Positions 40,300 to 49,144 of a DNA stretch of 55,770 nt are shown piece by piece. Each line of letters opens with the position of its first letter. The first letter of the stretch is position 1. The notes beneath the pieces were generated by a model. It worked only from the letters and a program-made list of their open reading frames with translations, did not search any database and was not told the origin of the DNA. Source of the stretch: an uncultured Dokdonia sp. (GTDB lineage: Bacteria > Bacteroidota > Bacteroidia > Flavobacteriales > Flavobacteriaceae); assembly GCA_913060645.1 (NCBI GenBank), contig CAJXSW010000006.1:1-55770 (forward strand). Reading direction: 5' to 3'. The position numbers and the translations under genes are program-made.

Positions 40300-41034
40300 G
40301 CGTTGTCTAACTATTTCATAAAGAAAGGCACCACAGGCTACCGAAACATTTAATGAAGCAATAGAGCCCTTAAGAGGGAGTTTTGCCTGTTTGTCTACAA
40401 TTTTGAGAACGCCAGGAGATACCCCACTGTCTTCACGACCCATTACTATAGCCGTAGGTGGTGTAAAGTCTGTTTCAAATAAAGTAGTCTCAGTTTTTTC
40501 AGTCGCAGCCACTACTTGTACACCAGATCCTTGTAGGTAATAAATGGCATCTTTGATGTGGTCAACTTTGGCAATAGGAATATTAAATGCAGCTCCTGCC
40601 GAAGTTTTTATAGCAACACCATTTACCGGGGCACCACCTTTTTTAGGGATGATAATACCATGCACCCCTGTACACTCTGCAGTACGTATGATGGCACCAA
40701 AATTTCTAACATCAGATAATTGATCTAACAATATAAATAGGGGAGCAGCTTCAGTTTCTACTACAGCATTTACAAGTTCTTCAAAATCATAAAATGAGAT
40801 TGCGCTTACTACGGCAATTGCTCCTTGGTGATTTTGTTGGGTTAGTTTGTTAAGTTTTTCAATAGGTACGTGAGAAGTCTGTATACCATTTTTTTTGATG
40901 AGTGTATTGAGTTCACTCAATAAAGGATTATGTAGTCCTTTTTGAAGGAAAACTTTATCTATTTCTTTACCAGCTTGTATAGCTTCTATGATGGCACGAG
41001 TACCAAAGATTTGTAGGTTATTTTGAACGTTCAT
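40294..41034 (-). CDS. rlmB: 23S rRNA (guanosine-2'-O)-methyltransferase (RlmB/TrmH family)
   Basis: This 246-residue SPOUT methyltransferase has an N-terminal L30e-like substrate-binding domain (IFGTRAIIEAIQAGKEIDKVFLQKG) and the trefoil-knot domain: LDQLSDVRNFGAIIRTAECTG, IVMGREDSGVSP, and LPLKGSIASLNVSVACGAFLYEIVRQR. It matches the RlmB type that 2'-O-methylates G2251 of the 23S rRNA (E. coli numbering). The paralog assignment is inferred from the N-terminal domain. It sits 17 bases from the susCD operon terminator. Confidence 0.92.
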   Translation of the reverse strand: MNVQNNLQIFGTRAIIEAIQAGKEIDKVFLQKGLHNPLLSELNTLIKKNGIQTSHVPIEKLNKLTQQNHQGAIAVVSAISFYDFEELVNAVVETEAAPLFILLDQLSDVRNFGAIIRTAECTGVHGIIIPKKGGAPVNGVAIKTSAGAAFNIPIAKVDHIKDAIYYLQGSGVQVVAATEKTETTLFETDFTPPTAIVMGREDSGVSPGVLKIVDKQAKLPLKGSIASLNVSVACGAFLYEIVRQRS

Positions 41035-41048
41035 ATGTTATATAAATA

Positions 41049-41075
41049 AAGGGTCGTTCAAAATGAACGACCCTT
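41049..41075 (-). terminator. Terminator of SusC/SusD operon 1
   Basis: AAGGGTCGTTCA (41049-41060) pairs perfectly with TGAACGACCCTT (41064-41075), 24 bases past the last operon gene. Confidence 0.85.
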
Positions 41076-41098
41076 AAAATTATCAATAAAATGACTTA

Positions 41099-41965
41099 TT
41101 AAAGAACAGCAAAACCAGAGTAAACAGCTTCACCATCCACAGTTGCTTTATTATACGTCGCAACTGGAAAACGACTTCCAGGAGCAGTCCCGGCAGGTAT
41201 CACAAACTCTAAAAGAGTTTTTTCACCATTTGGTGCAACAAAAAAGAATCTGTTATTTACATCTGCTGCTGGTGCTTCAGTAAATATGGTTACATAAAGT
41301 ACATAATCCGTATCAGGATCAGCATTAACAGTAAGTACATCTTCATAACGACTTCCGGTTCCAGATGAATCAAAAATAGTCGTAAAAGCTTGATCAATAA
41401 TTTCTAAATCAAAATCATTTTCAGATGGATTTACCCAGTCATATAAGATATTTAAGCCACCTGTATTTAAAGCTGGTGTTCTATCATAAAATGCTAATGT
41501 TGCCTCTTCAGAACTTGTTGCTACCGTGTCTCCTCCGGAAGGAACAAATACTTCTTCATCGTCCTCATTTATAACAAACTCTCCTCTTCGTGCGCCAATA
41601 ATCTCTGCTCCAAAAGTACCCGATTGATCGTAAGAAAAACTTGGTCCCGTTTCTGGAATCGTAATAGTTCCTTGGGCATTTGTCGCTCCGGCTGTTACTA
41701 TAGCAAAGCTAATTGTAACCTCGGGTCCTTCTTGAGATACCACTGTAATCTGCTTAGGTCCTTCTGAGGCTGAATTAAGTGTAGCATTGTATGTTGCAAC
41801 GTCCCCTCTTCCAAAAAAGGCCTCGTTTTCAAAGCTCAAACTTGCTGTTTCTTCGCTTTGCGCTGGGATCACAGGTTGTCCAATCCCTTCGTCATCATCT
41901 TCACAACTCACTGTGAAGGTTATAGCCGCAATGGCTAAAGAAAATATTTTAATATTAAATTTCAT
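41099..41965 (-). CDS. Surface lipoprotein of SusC/SusD operon 1 (fourth gene)
   Basis: This 288-residue lipoprotein (AITFTVSC, Cys about 21, followed by EDDDE, an acidic lipoprotein-export signal typical of Bacteroidota surface lipoproteins) has a mostly beta structure. A C-terminal region (ILYDWVNPSENDFDLEIID, YVLYVTIFTEAP, NRFFFVAPNGEK) resembles a jelly-roll/pre-peptidase domain. It is the last gene of an operon starting with susC at 47794, so it is probably a ligand-binding partner on the cell surface. I do not recognise a named family. Confidence 0.75.
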   Translation of the reverse strand: MKFNIKIFSLAIAAITFTVSCEDDDEGIGQPVIPAQSEETASLSFENEAFFGRGDVATYNATLNSASEGPKQITVVSQEGPEVTISFAIVTAGATNAQGTITIPETGPSFSYDQSGTFGAEIIGARRGEFVINEDDEEVFVPSGGDTVATSSEEATLAFYDRTPALNTGGLNILYDWVNPSENDFDLEIIDQAFTTIFDSSGTGSRYEDVLTVNADPDTDYVLYVTIFTEAPAADVNNRFFFVAPNGEKTLLEFVIPAGTAPGSRFPVATYNKATVDGEAVYSGFAVL

Positions 41966-41977
41966 ATCAAAAGTTAT

Positions 41978-42925
41978 TTATTGTTTTTCTAAAATAAAAT
42001 CATGAGGATTACCAGAAAGAGGGGTAAAATTAAGCCTTAAGTCAATAATACCATTTCCAGCACAAGGTAAAACTAATCCATCAACAAAAAGATAAGTATT
42101 TACACCAAAGCCAGCACTCTCTGGTAGAGAAATACCATCTCCGTTAACACCCAATACAGATCCAGTTTCAGGATCAAAAGTTACAATAAGATCATCAGAT
42201 CCAAGTCCTGTAAACTCTCCACCAACAATCGTTACTTGATTATCGCCAGGTCCAGCAACAATTTCTCTTACAAAATCAGTTTCTCCAAAAAATGCTGCAA
42301 AACTACTCGCCGTTACATCGTAAGTACCGACGACATCATCAGTGGTAAAAGCGGGACAAGCCAGAGTAAAGCTAAAATTCATAGCACTGTTGTAGGATCC
42401 AGCGTTAAGTAATGGATCATTAGTATTTCCTATTCCTAGTGTTAAGTTCTCATCATCAAACGATGGTAATAAACCAATAAATTCATCTCCATCAGCATTA
42501 GTAGCGGTCGCTACAAAAGAAAAACTATCACCAAAATTGATATCGTCTAAACCTACGCCAAGTGCTGTTGCGATTGTAGGCAAATCGATAGTAAGGTCTG
42601 CAGGAAATGAAGTGATAACAAATACATCCTCTGCTATCAAAGTGTTTCCACTGATAGATGCCGTAACATCTAAGCTATAAGAAACTGCATTTCCATTAAA
42701 ATCTTCTATAGGTAGCGTAAATCCAGCAGAATCTGGTTCAGCATAGCTAACTGTAGACGGTGCTGTAGTACCAGTTTGAAATCTGATAAATACACCGTTA
42801 TCCAGTTCTGGTATCACCGAATTAGGTACATCAGCTGCAATTCCAGTATCATCATCATCACAAGAGACTAATCCAATGGATAGTCCGAGGAATAATAAAA
42901 TTAGTATTTTAAAATTATTTTTCAT
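41978..42925 (-). CDS. Surface lipoprotein of SusC/SusD operon 1 (third gene)
   Basis: This 315-residue lipoprotein (SIGLVSC, Cys about 22, then DDDDTG, the surface-export acidic signal) has an N-terminal beta domain and a C-terminal domain. The C-terminal domain includes CPAFTTDDVVGTYDVTAS, REIVAGPGDNQVTIVGG and DDLIVTFDPETGSVLG, and resembles the corresponding part of the operon 2 lipoprotein at 48273 (AGPEDNQITILGG). It lies between susD and the last lipoprotein gene, with gaps of 14 and 12 bases. It is likely a SusE/F-like binding protein. Confidence 0.8.
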   Translation of the reverse strand: MKNNFKILILLFLGLSIGLVSCDDDDTGIAADVPNSVIPELDNGVFIRFQTGTTAPSTVSYAEPDSAGFTLPIEDFNGNAVSYSLDVTASISGNTLIAEDVFVITSFPADLTIDLPTIATALGVGLDDINFGDSFSFVATATNADGDEFIGLLPSFDDENLTLGIGNTNDPLLNAGSYNSAMNFSFTLACPAFTTDDVVGTYDVTASSFAAFFGETDFVREIVAGPGDNQVTIVGGEFTGLGSDDLIVTFDPETGSVLGVNGDGISLPESAGFGVNTYLFVDGLVLPCAGNGIIDLRLNFTPLSGNPHDFILEKQ

Positions 42926-42939
42926 TTTATTTCTTTTTA

Positions 42940-44559
42940 TTAATCAATAAACCCTAATGGATTAACATCCCAAAATACACGATCGGTAGGACCATTTTGA
43001 GTTATGTTCTGATTGTTATTAACTACGTTTTGACCAAATACAAATACTCTTGGAAAAGGGCCTGCTGGAAAAACAGGAGATTGAATGCTTGATAGACTAC
43101 TTGGATTAGATGGATCGATAGGCATTCCTGTTCTTCTGTACATATTATAAGCCTCAACACCATTTCCAAATAATGATAAGAAATATTCTCTTTCAATAAT
43201 GAAAAGTTGTTGATCATCGTCTCCAGCGGCAGTATTAAACTCAAGAGTAACGGCGTCTAGGTAATCTTGAATAGCGTCTGAGTCCATTTCTGGCGCTCCT
43301 GCAAAACCGCTAACTTTTTCAAAACTTTGTGTTATCGCGATGGTCAAATAATCAAGAGGATTTCCGTTTACTCCGTACTGTAAAGCCCCTTCAGCAAGAA
43401 GAAAATGAGTAAAAGAGGAATTGAAAATGGGTTGTATACCTGCTCCTCCAGCATTTACACTATTAGGAGCCGAAACGAATTGGTCGTTATCAAAAGCCCC
43501 GCCACCAGGATAAATTCCGTAGGTTGTTCTTAAGATATTATCCGCTGGTAATCCTTCATTATCTGCGTGATCTCTCGCCCAGTAACCTTCACCTAAATAG
43601 CAATAATCGTAGGAAGGATTTCCTTCACAAGGTATTTCTTGACCTTCAGGATCTGTTCCTGTTTGTCTGTACAGATAATAGTCTAATCTTGGGTCTTCTA
43701 ACGCCTTTGAATCCTTTAATAAGTAAACTAAATAATTACTTTGATATGTAGAAGCACCATTGAGGTAGTTACCGGTAAAGAATGGGTGACGACTTTCAAC
43801 GGGAGGTCCCGTTTGTGTATACCCAAAATTAAAATCTTCATCAATATTATCAATGATGTTTCCTGAATTCAAAATTGAATTAATCGCCGCAGCAGACTCA
43901 CTAGGATTTGCTAACGCAAGATTAGTGTAGGCTCTAATTTTCAAAGTATTACCTAAAGCTATCCATTTTGAAGCATCGGCATTATAATAGAAATCCGTTA
44001 AAGGTAAGTTTAATGTCGAACTATTAAGAAAAGATTGTGCATCATCAATTAGCGCTATAGCCTCTTGGTAAATTACTTCACCAGAATCTACAGCTGGTTC
44101 ATTTATATCAGGGTTATTTGCTTCTGAAAGAGGCACGTCATTCAAATAATCAACTAATAAAAATAAGTTAAAAGCTTGAACGGTCTTAGCAATTCCAACG
44201 TGTAAAGGTATATCACCACCGCCATCATTGATCTCTTCTAAAAGAGCGACGTTGGCAAAATTTCTATAACTAGTAGCATATTCACCACCAGCTCCATCTA
44301 AATTACTAGTATTAACAACTGAACCATATGTAGAGAACAAATTCTCCATACGAGTTATATCTCTAGAAGGACCGTTAAAGCCATTCCATATACTTGTGAA
44401 ATTTAGAAGTACACTGTTTAATACGAAATTAGGGTCAGCATCATCTACACTTAAGTTGTTTGGATCTGTCGTTAAATCCAATTCTGTAGATTCACAGGCA
44501 ATGAATGTGAGAGCAAATATTGCTATCATTGCCGAAATTTTAAATTTTATATATTTCAT
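42940..44559 (-). CDS. SusD/RagB family nutrient-binding lipoprotein (SusD-like 2 type)
   Basis: This 539-residue surface lipoprotein (LTFIAC, Cys about 22, then ESTELDL) is the lid of a SusCD pair. Its TPR helices and features such as DPNNLSVDDADPNFVLNSVL, LNDVPLSE, WIALGNTLKIRAYTNLALANP, and EAYNMYRRTGMPIDPSNP suggest the SusD-like 2 subfamily and not the classical SusD of operon 2. It lies 10 bases downstream of susC. The substrate is unknown; no glycoside hydrolase is nearby. Confidence 0.9.
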   Translation of the reverse strand: MKYIKFKISAMIAIFALTFIACESTELDLTTDPNNLSVDDADPNFVLNSVLLNFTSIWNGFNGPSRDITRMENLFSTYGSVVNTSNLDGAGGEYATSYRNFANVALLEEINDGGGDIPLHVGIAKTVQAFNLFLLVDYLNDVPLSEANNPDINEPAVDSGEVIYQEAIALIDDAQSFLNSSTLNLPLTDFYYNADASKWIALGNTLKIRAYTNLALANPSESAAAINSILNSGNIIDNIDEDFNFGYTQTGPPVESRHPFFTGNYLNGASTYQSNYLVYLLKDSKALEDPRLDYYLYRQTGTDPEGQEIPCEGNPSYDYCYLGEGYWARDHADNEGLPADNILRTTYGIYPGGGAFDNDQFVSAPNSVNAGGAGIQPIFNSSFTHFLLAEGALQYGVNGNPLDYLTIAITQSFEKVSGFAGAPEMDSDAIQDYLDAVTLEFNTAAGDDDQQLFIIEREYFLSLFGNGVEAYNMYRRTGMPIDPSNPSSLSSIQSPVFPAGPFPRVFVFGQNVVNNNQNITQNGPTDRVFWDVNPLGFID

Positions 44560-44569
44560 TGTTCTTTTT

Positions 44570-47500
44570 TTAAAAAGTTGCTTTAATTGCTAGAGCAAAA
44601 CGTTTTGTTGTTGGTCCAGTTTGGAAATCTAATCCTTGACCATTACCAACTCCAGTACTTAATTGCTCTGGATCAAAATTAATTGCATCTGGGAAATTAA
44701 ACGCTTTTACAAATAAGTTTTGTCCACTAGCAGTTAATGATAATTTACCAAAAGGTGTCTTTTCTAAAAACTTTTTTGGGATATCATAGCCAAGAGAAAC
44801 CTCTCTAATTCTAAAGTGCGTGCCATCGTAAATACCTTGACTAGCAGGATCAACAACGTTTAAGAAAAATAGGTCATTTGCTCCTATCTGGATGTTATTA
44901 GGGATTTTATTCCCATTTGCATCTAATATTGGATTTCCAGTTGCAGGATCTGCTAAAACTCCAGGTATGACATATGTGTTTTCACGTCCTCCCGAATTAG
45001 CAGTTGTAACACCACGTCGTAATAATTGAGTAGCTGTTTGAGAAAATATATCTCCACCTTGAACATACTCAAATTGACCGCTTAGTGTGAGCCCTTTATA
45101 TCTGATAGAATGAATCGACGTCAATCTAAAATCTGGATTAGGATCTCCAATTATTTCAATGTCTTGATTAAAATCATCAACAGTATTGAATATAGCGCCA
45201 CTTGTAGGATTTATCAGGAGGTTACCTTCATCATCCCTGGCAGCTGCAGATCCCTGTATAACACCTAGTGGTTGATCATTAATCGCAAAGTTACCTAGTG
45301 TAGTAAATCCAGCAAAATTAATGTTCTCTACAGGTAAATCGGTAACAGTAGTTTCATAAGCATCAAATATGTTGTTAATGCTATATTCAAAATTACCATT
45401 TTGAGAACGAAGAGGAACTAAGTTTAGAGCTATCTCGATACCTTCGGTTTCAAGTGTTCCGGCATTTATCAGCGTACTAGTAAAGCCAGTTGAAGGTGAT
45501 AAACTTTGGTTTAGGATCTGATCTTCTGCTCTTCTCGCATATACTGTTGCATCTAAACTAATTCTATTACTAAAGAAATTGGCTTCAACACCAAGTTCAA
45601 CCTCACTCTGAAGCTCCGCATCTAGGTCTGGATTAGGCCTAACATTAGCAAGACTATTGGTACTAATATTTCCAACTAGTGGCGCATTAAATGCCTGTGC
45701 AGTTGAAAGAAGTATCGCTCTTGTGTTAAAAGGTCCAGGGAAACGGGCAGAACTACCGTAACTTGCTCTAAGTTTTAAAAAATCTAAAGCACCAGCTCTT
45801 AACCCTGTAAATGTAGATGTAGGTATCCAGCTTAAAGAAGCTCCAGGATAAAGAATTGATCTATTATCTTCTTCAAGTGTAGAACCCCAATCATTTCTTG
45901 CTGTTAGGTTAACAAATACTTGGTTTTTGAAATCTAAACTTACATTAGCATAAGCTCCTAAAACGTTTTGTTCACTTTCAAAATCTAAATTACCTACAAA
46001 CGGATCATTATTATTTTGCGTAGCAAAGTTTCTTGTAGTAAATACATCAAATACGATTTGATCTGTACTAGAAGTTCCGAAAGTATTGTTTCTATCATTT
46101 CTGAATTCCGCCCCAACCGAAGCTTCTAAACCAATGGCATCAGATATTGCGATATTCGAAAATGTCAAACTTACATTTTGATTAAATATACGGTTTCTTG
46201 ACTGAATCTGTCTTAAATAACCCTGCTGGTAAGTAGCGTCACCAACAGCCCCTTTGTTTACGCGACGTTCTTGATAATCATTATAAGTATCAAGGCCTAA
46301 ACGATAATTAAGGGCAATATTATCAGTGAAAGCATAATTAATACCAGTAGAAATGAAAGCTCTATCTGTACGATTTGTGTCTCGAGCATTATTAACTAAC
46401 CAATATGGATTATTTTGATCAGTTCTGTAGTAAACATTCTCCCCAGTTACAGGATGTTGGAATGGTAAACTTGCTAAGTCGATCTGACGAGGGACAAATA
46501 ACGTTCTTTCAAAAATAGACAATGCCCCACCAGCGTTATTTGCACCAATTGGAGGTGTTGTTATTAAGTTATTAGATACTAAAATAGATCCGTCAAAAGT
46601 TAATTTATTTGTAAGCTGAGCTCTACCTCCTAAACCAAAGTTATATCTTCTCAAATTGTTTCCTGGAATGTAACCATCTTCATCAGTATATCCAAAACTT
46701 GTATTGTAAGATACTTTATCAGTAGATTTCGAAACATTCACACTCGTTGATAAACCAAAACCAGTTCTAAAGAAATCTTCTGCAGCATTCGCTGGTTTAT
46801 AGTCTACGAATAAACCTTGGAATTCTGGGAAAACGTCTGGAAAAGCAAAGTTACCATTTTCCTCCGCATTGTAAGGGTGAGGTACTTGATCTAGACTATT
46901 AAAGTTTGCTCCCCAGTTACCAACAAAAGCTGGATTGAAAATATTATCAGCTCCCTGTCCATACTGATTTTGAAAATCTGGAAGGTTTGATATTGAAGTT
47001 GCGTAGGTAGTTTGAGATACAGATACCTCAAATTTCTTATCAGCAATTGTAGAGCTTCCAGTTTTAGTTGTAATTAATACAACACCATTTCTCCCGCGCT
47101 GACCATAGAGTACAGAGGCACTTAAACCTTTTAAAACGCTCAGAGACTCGATATTATTAGGGTCTAAATCCAAAAACCTACTTGAGGATGTAGTACCACC
47201 GTCTCCGAATCCTGCGCCGTTACTATTAGTTCCAGCGTCGAAAGGAACACCATCAACAATGAAAAGAGGTTGATTATTACCATTAATAGATGATTTACTT
47301 CTAATGATAAAATTTGTTCCAGATCCTGCGGCACCAGAAGTACTTGTTATCTGAACACCCGCCACTTTACCGTTAAGTTGCCTTACGACATCGGCATCAG
47401 GTTTCGATTCAATAGTTTCAGCACCTAATGTAGTTACTGCATATCCAAGAGCTTTCTTTTCTCTTTTAATACCTTGTGCAGTTACAATCACTTCTTCAAG

Positions 47501-47794
47501 TGCATTGTCTGCAGCCAAACCTATATTGATAGTTGTTTGACCACCTACTGTAATTTCTTTTGTAGTAAAACCTACAAAACTAAAAACAAGTACATCTGTT
47601 GCACTTGCTTGAATTGAGTAGTTACCATCAAAATCTGTTTGGGTTCCGGTTGATGTTCCCTTAATAATGACATTTGCACCAGGCAAAGGACCATTTTCTT
47701 CGGTAACAGTTCCGGAAACTGTTGTCTGTGCAAAGGAAACTTGCACTACAAACGCTAGTAATAGCGTTAAAATTCCACTAAACTTTGTTTTCAT
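44570..47794 (-). CDS. SusC/RagA family TonB-dependent outer-membrane transporter (operon 1)
   Basis: This 1074-residue TonB-dependent transporter has a signal peptide ending SFAQ, a carboxypeptidase-regulatory-like domain (TVTEENGPLPGANVIIKGTS, FDGNYSI), a TonB box region (EEVIVTAQG), a plug with ESLSVLKGLSASVLYGQRGR then NGVVLITTK, and a large beta-barrel ending in Phe (ALAIKATF). The 22-strand SusC fold imports oligomeric ligands captured by the partner SusD. The upstream 478 bp carry an 18-bp palindrome and several GTTAA elements. Confidence 0.95.
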   Translation of the reverse strand: MKTKFSGILTLLLAFVVQVSFAQTTVSGTVTEENGPLPGANVIIKGTSTGTQTDFDGNYSIQASATDVLVFSFVGFTTKEITVGGQTTINIGLAADNALEEVIVTAQGIKREKKALGYAVTTLGAETIESKPDADVVRQLNGKVAGVQITSTSGAAGSGTNFIIRSKSSINGNNQPLFIVDGVPFDAGTNSNGAGFGDGGTTSSSRFLDLDPNNIESLSVLKGLSASVLYGQRGRNGVVLITTKTGSSTIADKKFEVSVSQTTYATSISNLPDFQNQYGQGADNIFNPAFVGNWGANFNSLDQVPHPYNAEENGNFAFPDVFPEFQGLFVDYKPANAAEDFFRTGFGLSTSVNVSKSTDKVSYNTSFGYTDEDGYIPGNNLRRYNFGLGGRAQLTNKLTFDGSILVSNNLITTPPIGANNAGGALSIFERTLFVPRQIDLASLPFQHPVTGENVYYRTDQNNPYWLVNNARDTNRTDRAFISTGINYAFTDNIALNYRLGLDTYNDYQERRVNKGAVGDATYQQGYLRQIQSRNRIFNQNVSLTFSNIAISDAIGLEASVGAEFRNDRNNTFGTSSTDQIVFDVFTTRNFATQNNNDPFVGNLDFESEQNVLGAYANVSLDFKNQVFVNLTARNDWGSTLEEDNRSILYPGASLSWIPTSTFTGLRAGALDFLKLRASYGSSARFPGPFNTRAILLSTAQAFNAPLVGNISTNSLANVRPNPDLDAELQSEVELGVEANFFSNRISLDATVYARRAEDQILNQSLSPSTGFTSTLINAGTLETEGIEIALNLVPLRSQNGNFEYSINNIFDAYETTVTDLPVENINFAGFTTLGNFAINDQPLGVIQGSAAARDDEGNLLINPTSGAIFNTVDDFNQDIEIIGDPNPDFRLTSIHSIRYKGLTLSGQFEYVQGGDIFSQTATQLLRRGVTTANSGGRENTYVIPGVLADPATGNPILDANGNKIPNNIQIGANDLFFLNVVDPASQGIYDGTHFRIREVSLGYDIPKKFLEKTPFGKLSLTASGQNLFVKAFNFPDAINFDPEQLSTGVGNGQGLDFQTGPTTKRFALAIKATF

Positions 47795-47960
47795 TTTTAT
47801 AAATTATTTGAATTAGCCGTTTCAAATTAAGTCATAAAGAAGTCTAATTAGTGTTTTTTTAACGAAATTGGCAGATCCTTAACAAAATTACTTATTTTAA
47901 TCATATTGTTTAACATATGAATACTTAAGAAACTGTTAATGAGAAATTTAAAATCACAAA

Positions 47961-47978
47961 ATTTAACACTTGTTAAAT
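47961..47978. promoter_or_regulatory. Candidate operator palindrome upstream of susC (operon 1)
   Basis: ATTTAACACTTGTTAAAT has two perfect 8-base arms around a 2-base centre, about 170 bases before the susC ATG. Several half-site-like TTAAC/GTTAA sequences surround it. It may bind a regulator; the assignment is inference. Confidence 0.4.
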
Positions 47979-48161
47979 TATTAATAAGTTTTGTTTAACG
48001 TTGATTTTTATTTTTATTTTAATTTTTGAGTCTTATATTCAATGTAAGGGTGACTTAAGAATTGACGTCTAATGTTTAAAAATTTTACGCCTATCTATCT
48101 AATATTAGTATACATAATACCTATTTAATGTGTTGTTGAGTTGTTAATGCATTTCATTTTC

Positions 48162-48177
48162 TGCTTTCGCGAAAGCA
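48162..48177. repeat. Iterated palindrome copy 15 (16 bp, intergenic)
   Basis: TGCTTTCGCGAAAGCA between operon 2's terminator and operon 1's promoter region. Confidence 0.97.
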
Positions 48178-48190
48178 TTTTGCTACAAAT

Positions 48191-48226
48191 AAAAAAAAGG
48201 CTATCTAAAGAATTAGATAGCCTTTT
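48191..48226 (-). terminator. Terminator of SusC/SusD operon 2
   Basis: AAAAGGCTATCTAA (48195-48208) pairs perfectly with TTAGATAGCCTTTT (48213-48226). On the minus strand it ends in a T-run. Confidence 0.88.
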
Positions 48227-48272
48227 AATTTTCAACCCTTAATCTAGATTAAGCGGTTATGTAATAAGAGAA

Positions 48273-49124
48273 TTACGGTTGAACCTGTAGTTTTAATCTC
48301 AAGGAATTAAATGGTGGTCCAAAGTTATCATTATCAATATTTATAATAATTTGATTAATACATGTTAGAACTCTTCCTGAAATTTTAGTGGTAGGTATAG
48401 GTGTATCTCCATTTTCAAATGAAACCCCGCCGTCACTTGATTGGTCTGATATTACAAATCCAGTATCAAGATCAATAGTGAGAACTGTATCAGTTCCACC
48501 AACATCTGGTGAAATTCCTCCAAGAATAGTAATCTGGTTATCTTCTGGTCCAGCTATTACAGTTCTAAGATCTGAAAAGGTAGCTGGCACATTGAAAGCT
48601 TCAAGAAGAGGGTTTTCTAATGTTACAGCAGAGCCAATAACTTGAGAAAGATCAACAGAAGGACATTCTATTGCTAAACCTAAAGTTAAGCGATCCTCAC
48701 TTTCAGTTAGAATCTCAGCTCCTTCTACAGAATCAAGATTCAATACAATAACATCAGTTAAAGCAGGTAAGTTTGGTGATCCTAATGTAGTAACTGTGAA
48801 ATCCACAGTAAATTCACCAGCAGGAATAACAAGACTTAACGCGCTCACGGTATATAGTTCTTGTGATAAAGTTGTTGCATCTGCGTCAACCGATATTTGC
48901 ACCGATCGATCTGAAGATGTTACCGTTGAAACTCCAACTGTAAAAGTTTTGGTTGTTTCTACTGCGGGATTAAATACTATTGTAGGAGTTGCAGTAGCTC
49001 CACTAAACCCAGCAATTGCTCTACCATTTTGAGCATCTACTTGAGGGATTTCTGCGTCCTCACATGAAGTAAGAGTCATAAATCCTACTAGTAAACTAGC
49101 GGCGATATATTTTAATTTATTCAT
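48273..49124 (-). CDS. Surface lipoprotein of SusC/SusD operon 2
   Basis: This 283-residue lipoprotein (FMTLTSC, Cys about 21, then EDAEI) has an N-terminal Calx-beta/DUF4843-like segment (IVFNPAVETTKTFTVGVSTVTSSDRSVQ..) and a C-terminal domain. The C-terminal part (CPSVDLSQVIGS..., AGPEDNQITILGG, DTVLTIDLDTGFV) is homologous by eye to that of the operon 1 protein at 41978. It is third in the operon, 20 bases after susD, and probably acts as a SusE-like cell-surface binding protein. Confidence 0.8.
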   Translation of the reverse strand: MNKLKYIAASLLVGFMTLTSCEDAEIPQVDAQNGRAIAGFSGATATPTIVFNPAVETTKTFTVGVSTVTSSDRSVQISVDADATTLSQELYTVSALSLVIPAGEFTVDFTVTTLGSPNLPALTDVIVLNLDSVEGAEILTESEDRLTLGLAIECPSVDLSQVIGSAVTLENPLLEAFNVPATFSDLRTVIAGPEDNQITILGGISPDVGGTDTVLTIDLDTGFVISDQSSDGGVSFENGDTPIPTTKISGRVLTCINQIIINIDNDNFGPPFNSLRLKLQVQP

Positions 49125-49144
49125 AATATAAATATGTTTTAAGA

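Larger units (their letters stand above)
47795..48272. other. Intergenic region upstream of susC operon 1 (478 bp)
   Basis: AT-rich regulatory DNA. It contains an 18-bp palindrome ATTTAACACTTGTTAAAT (47961-47978), further TTAAC/GTTAA motifs near 47880-48000, palindrome copy 15 (48162-48177) and the terminator of operon 2 (48191-48226). No gene or structured RNA was recognised. Confidence 0.65.
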
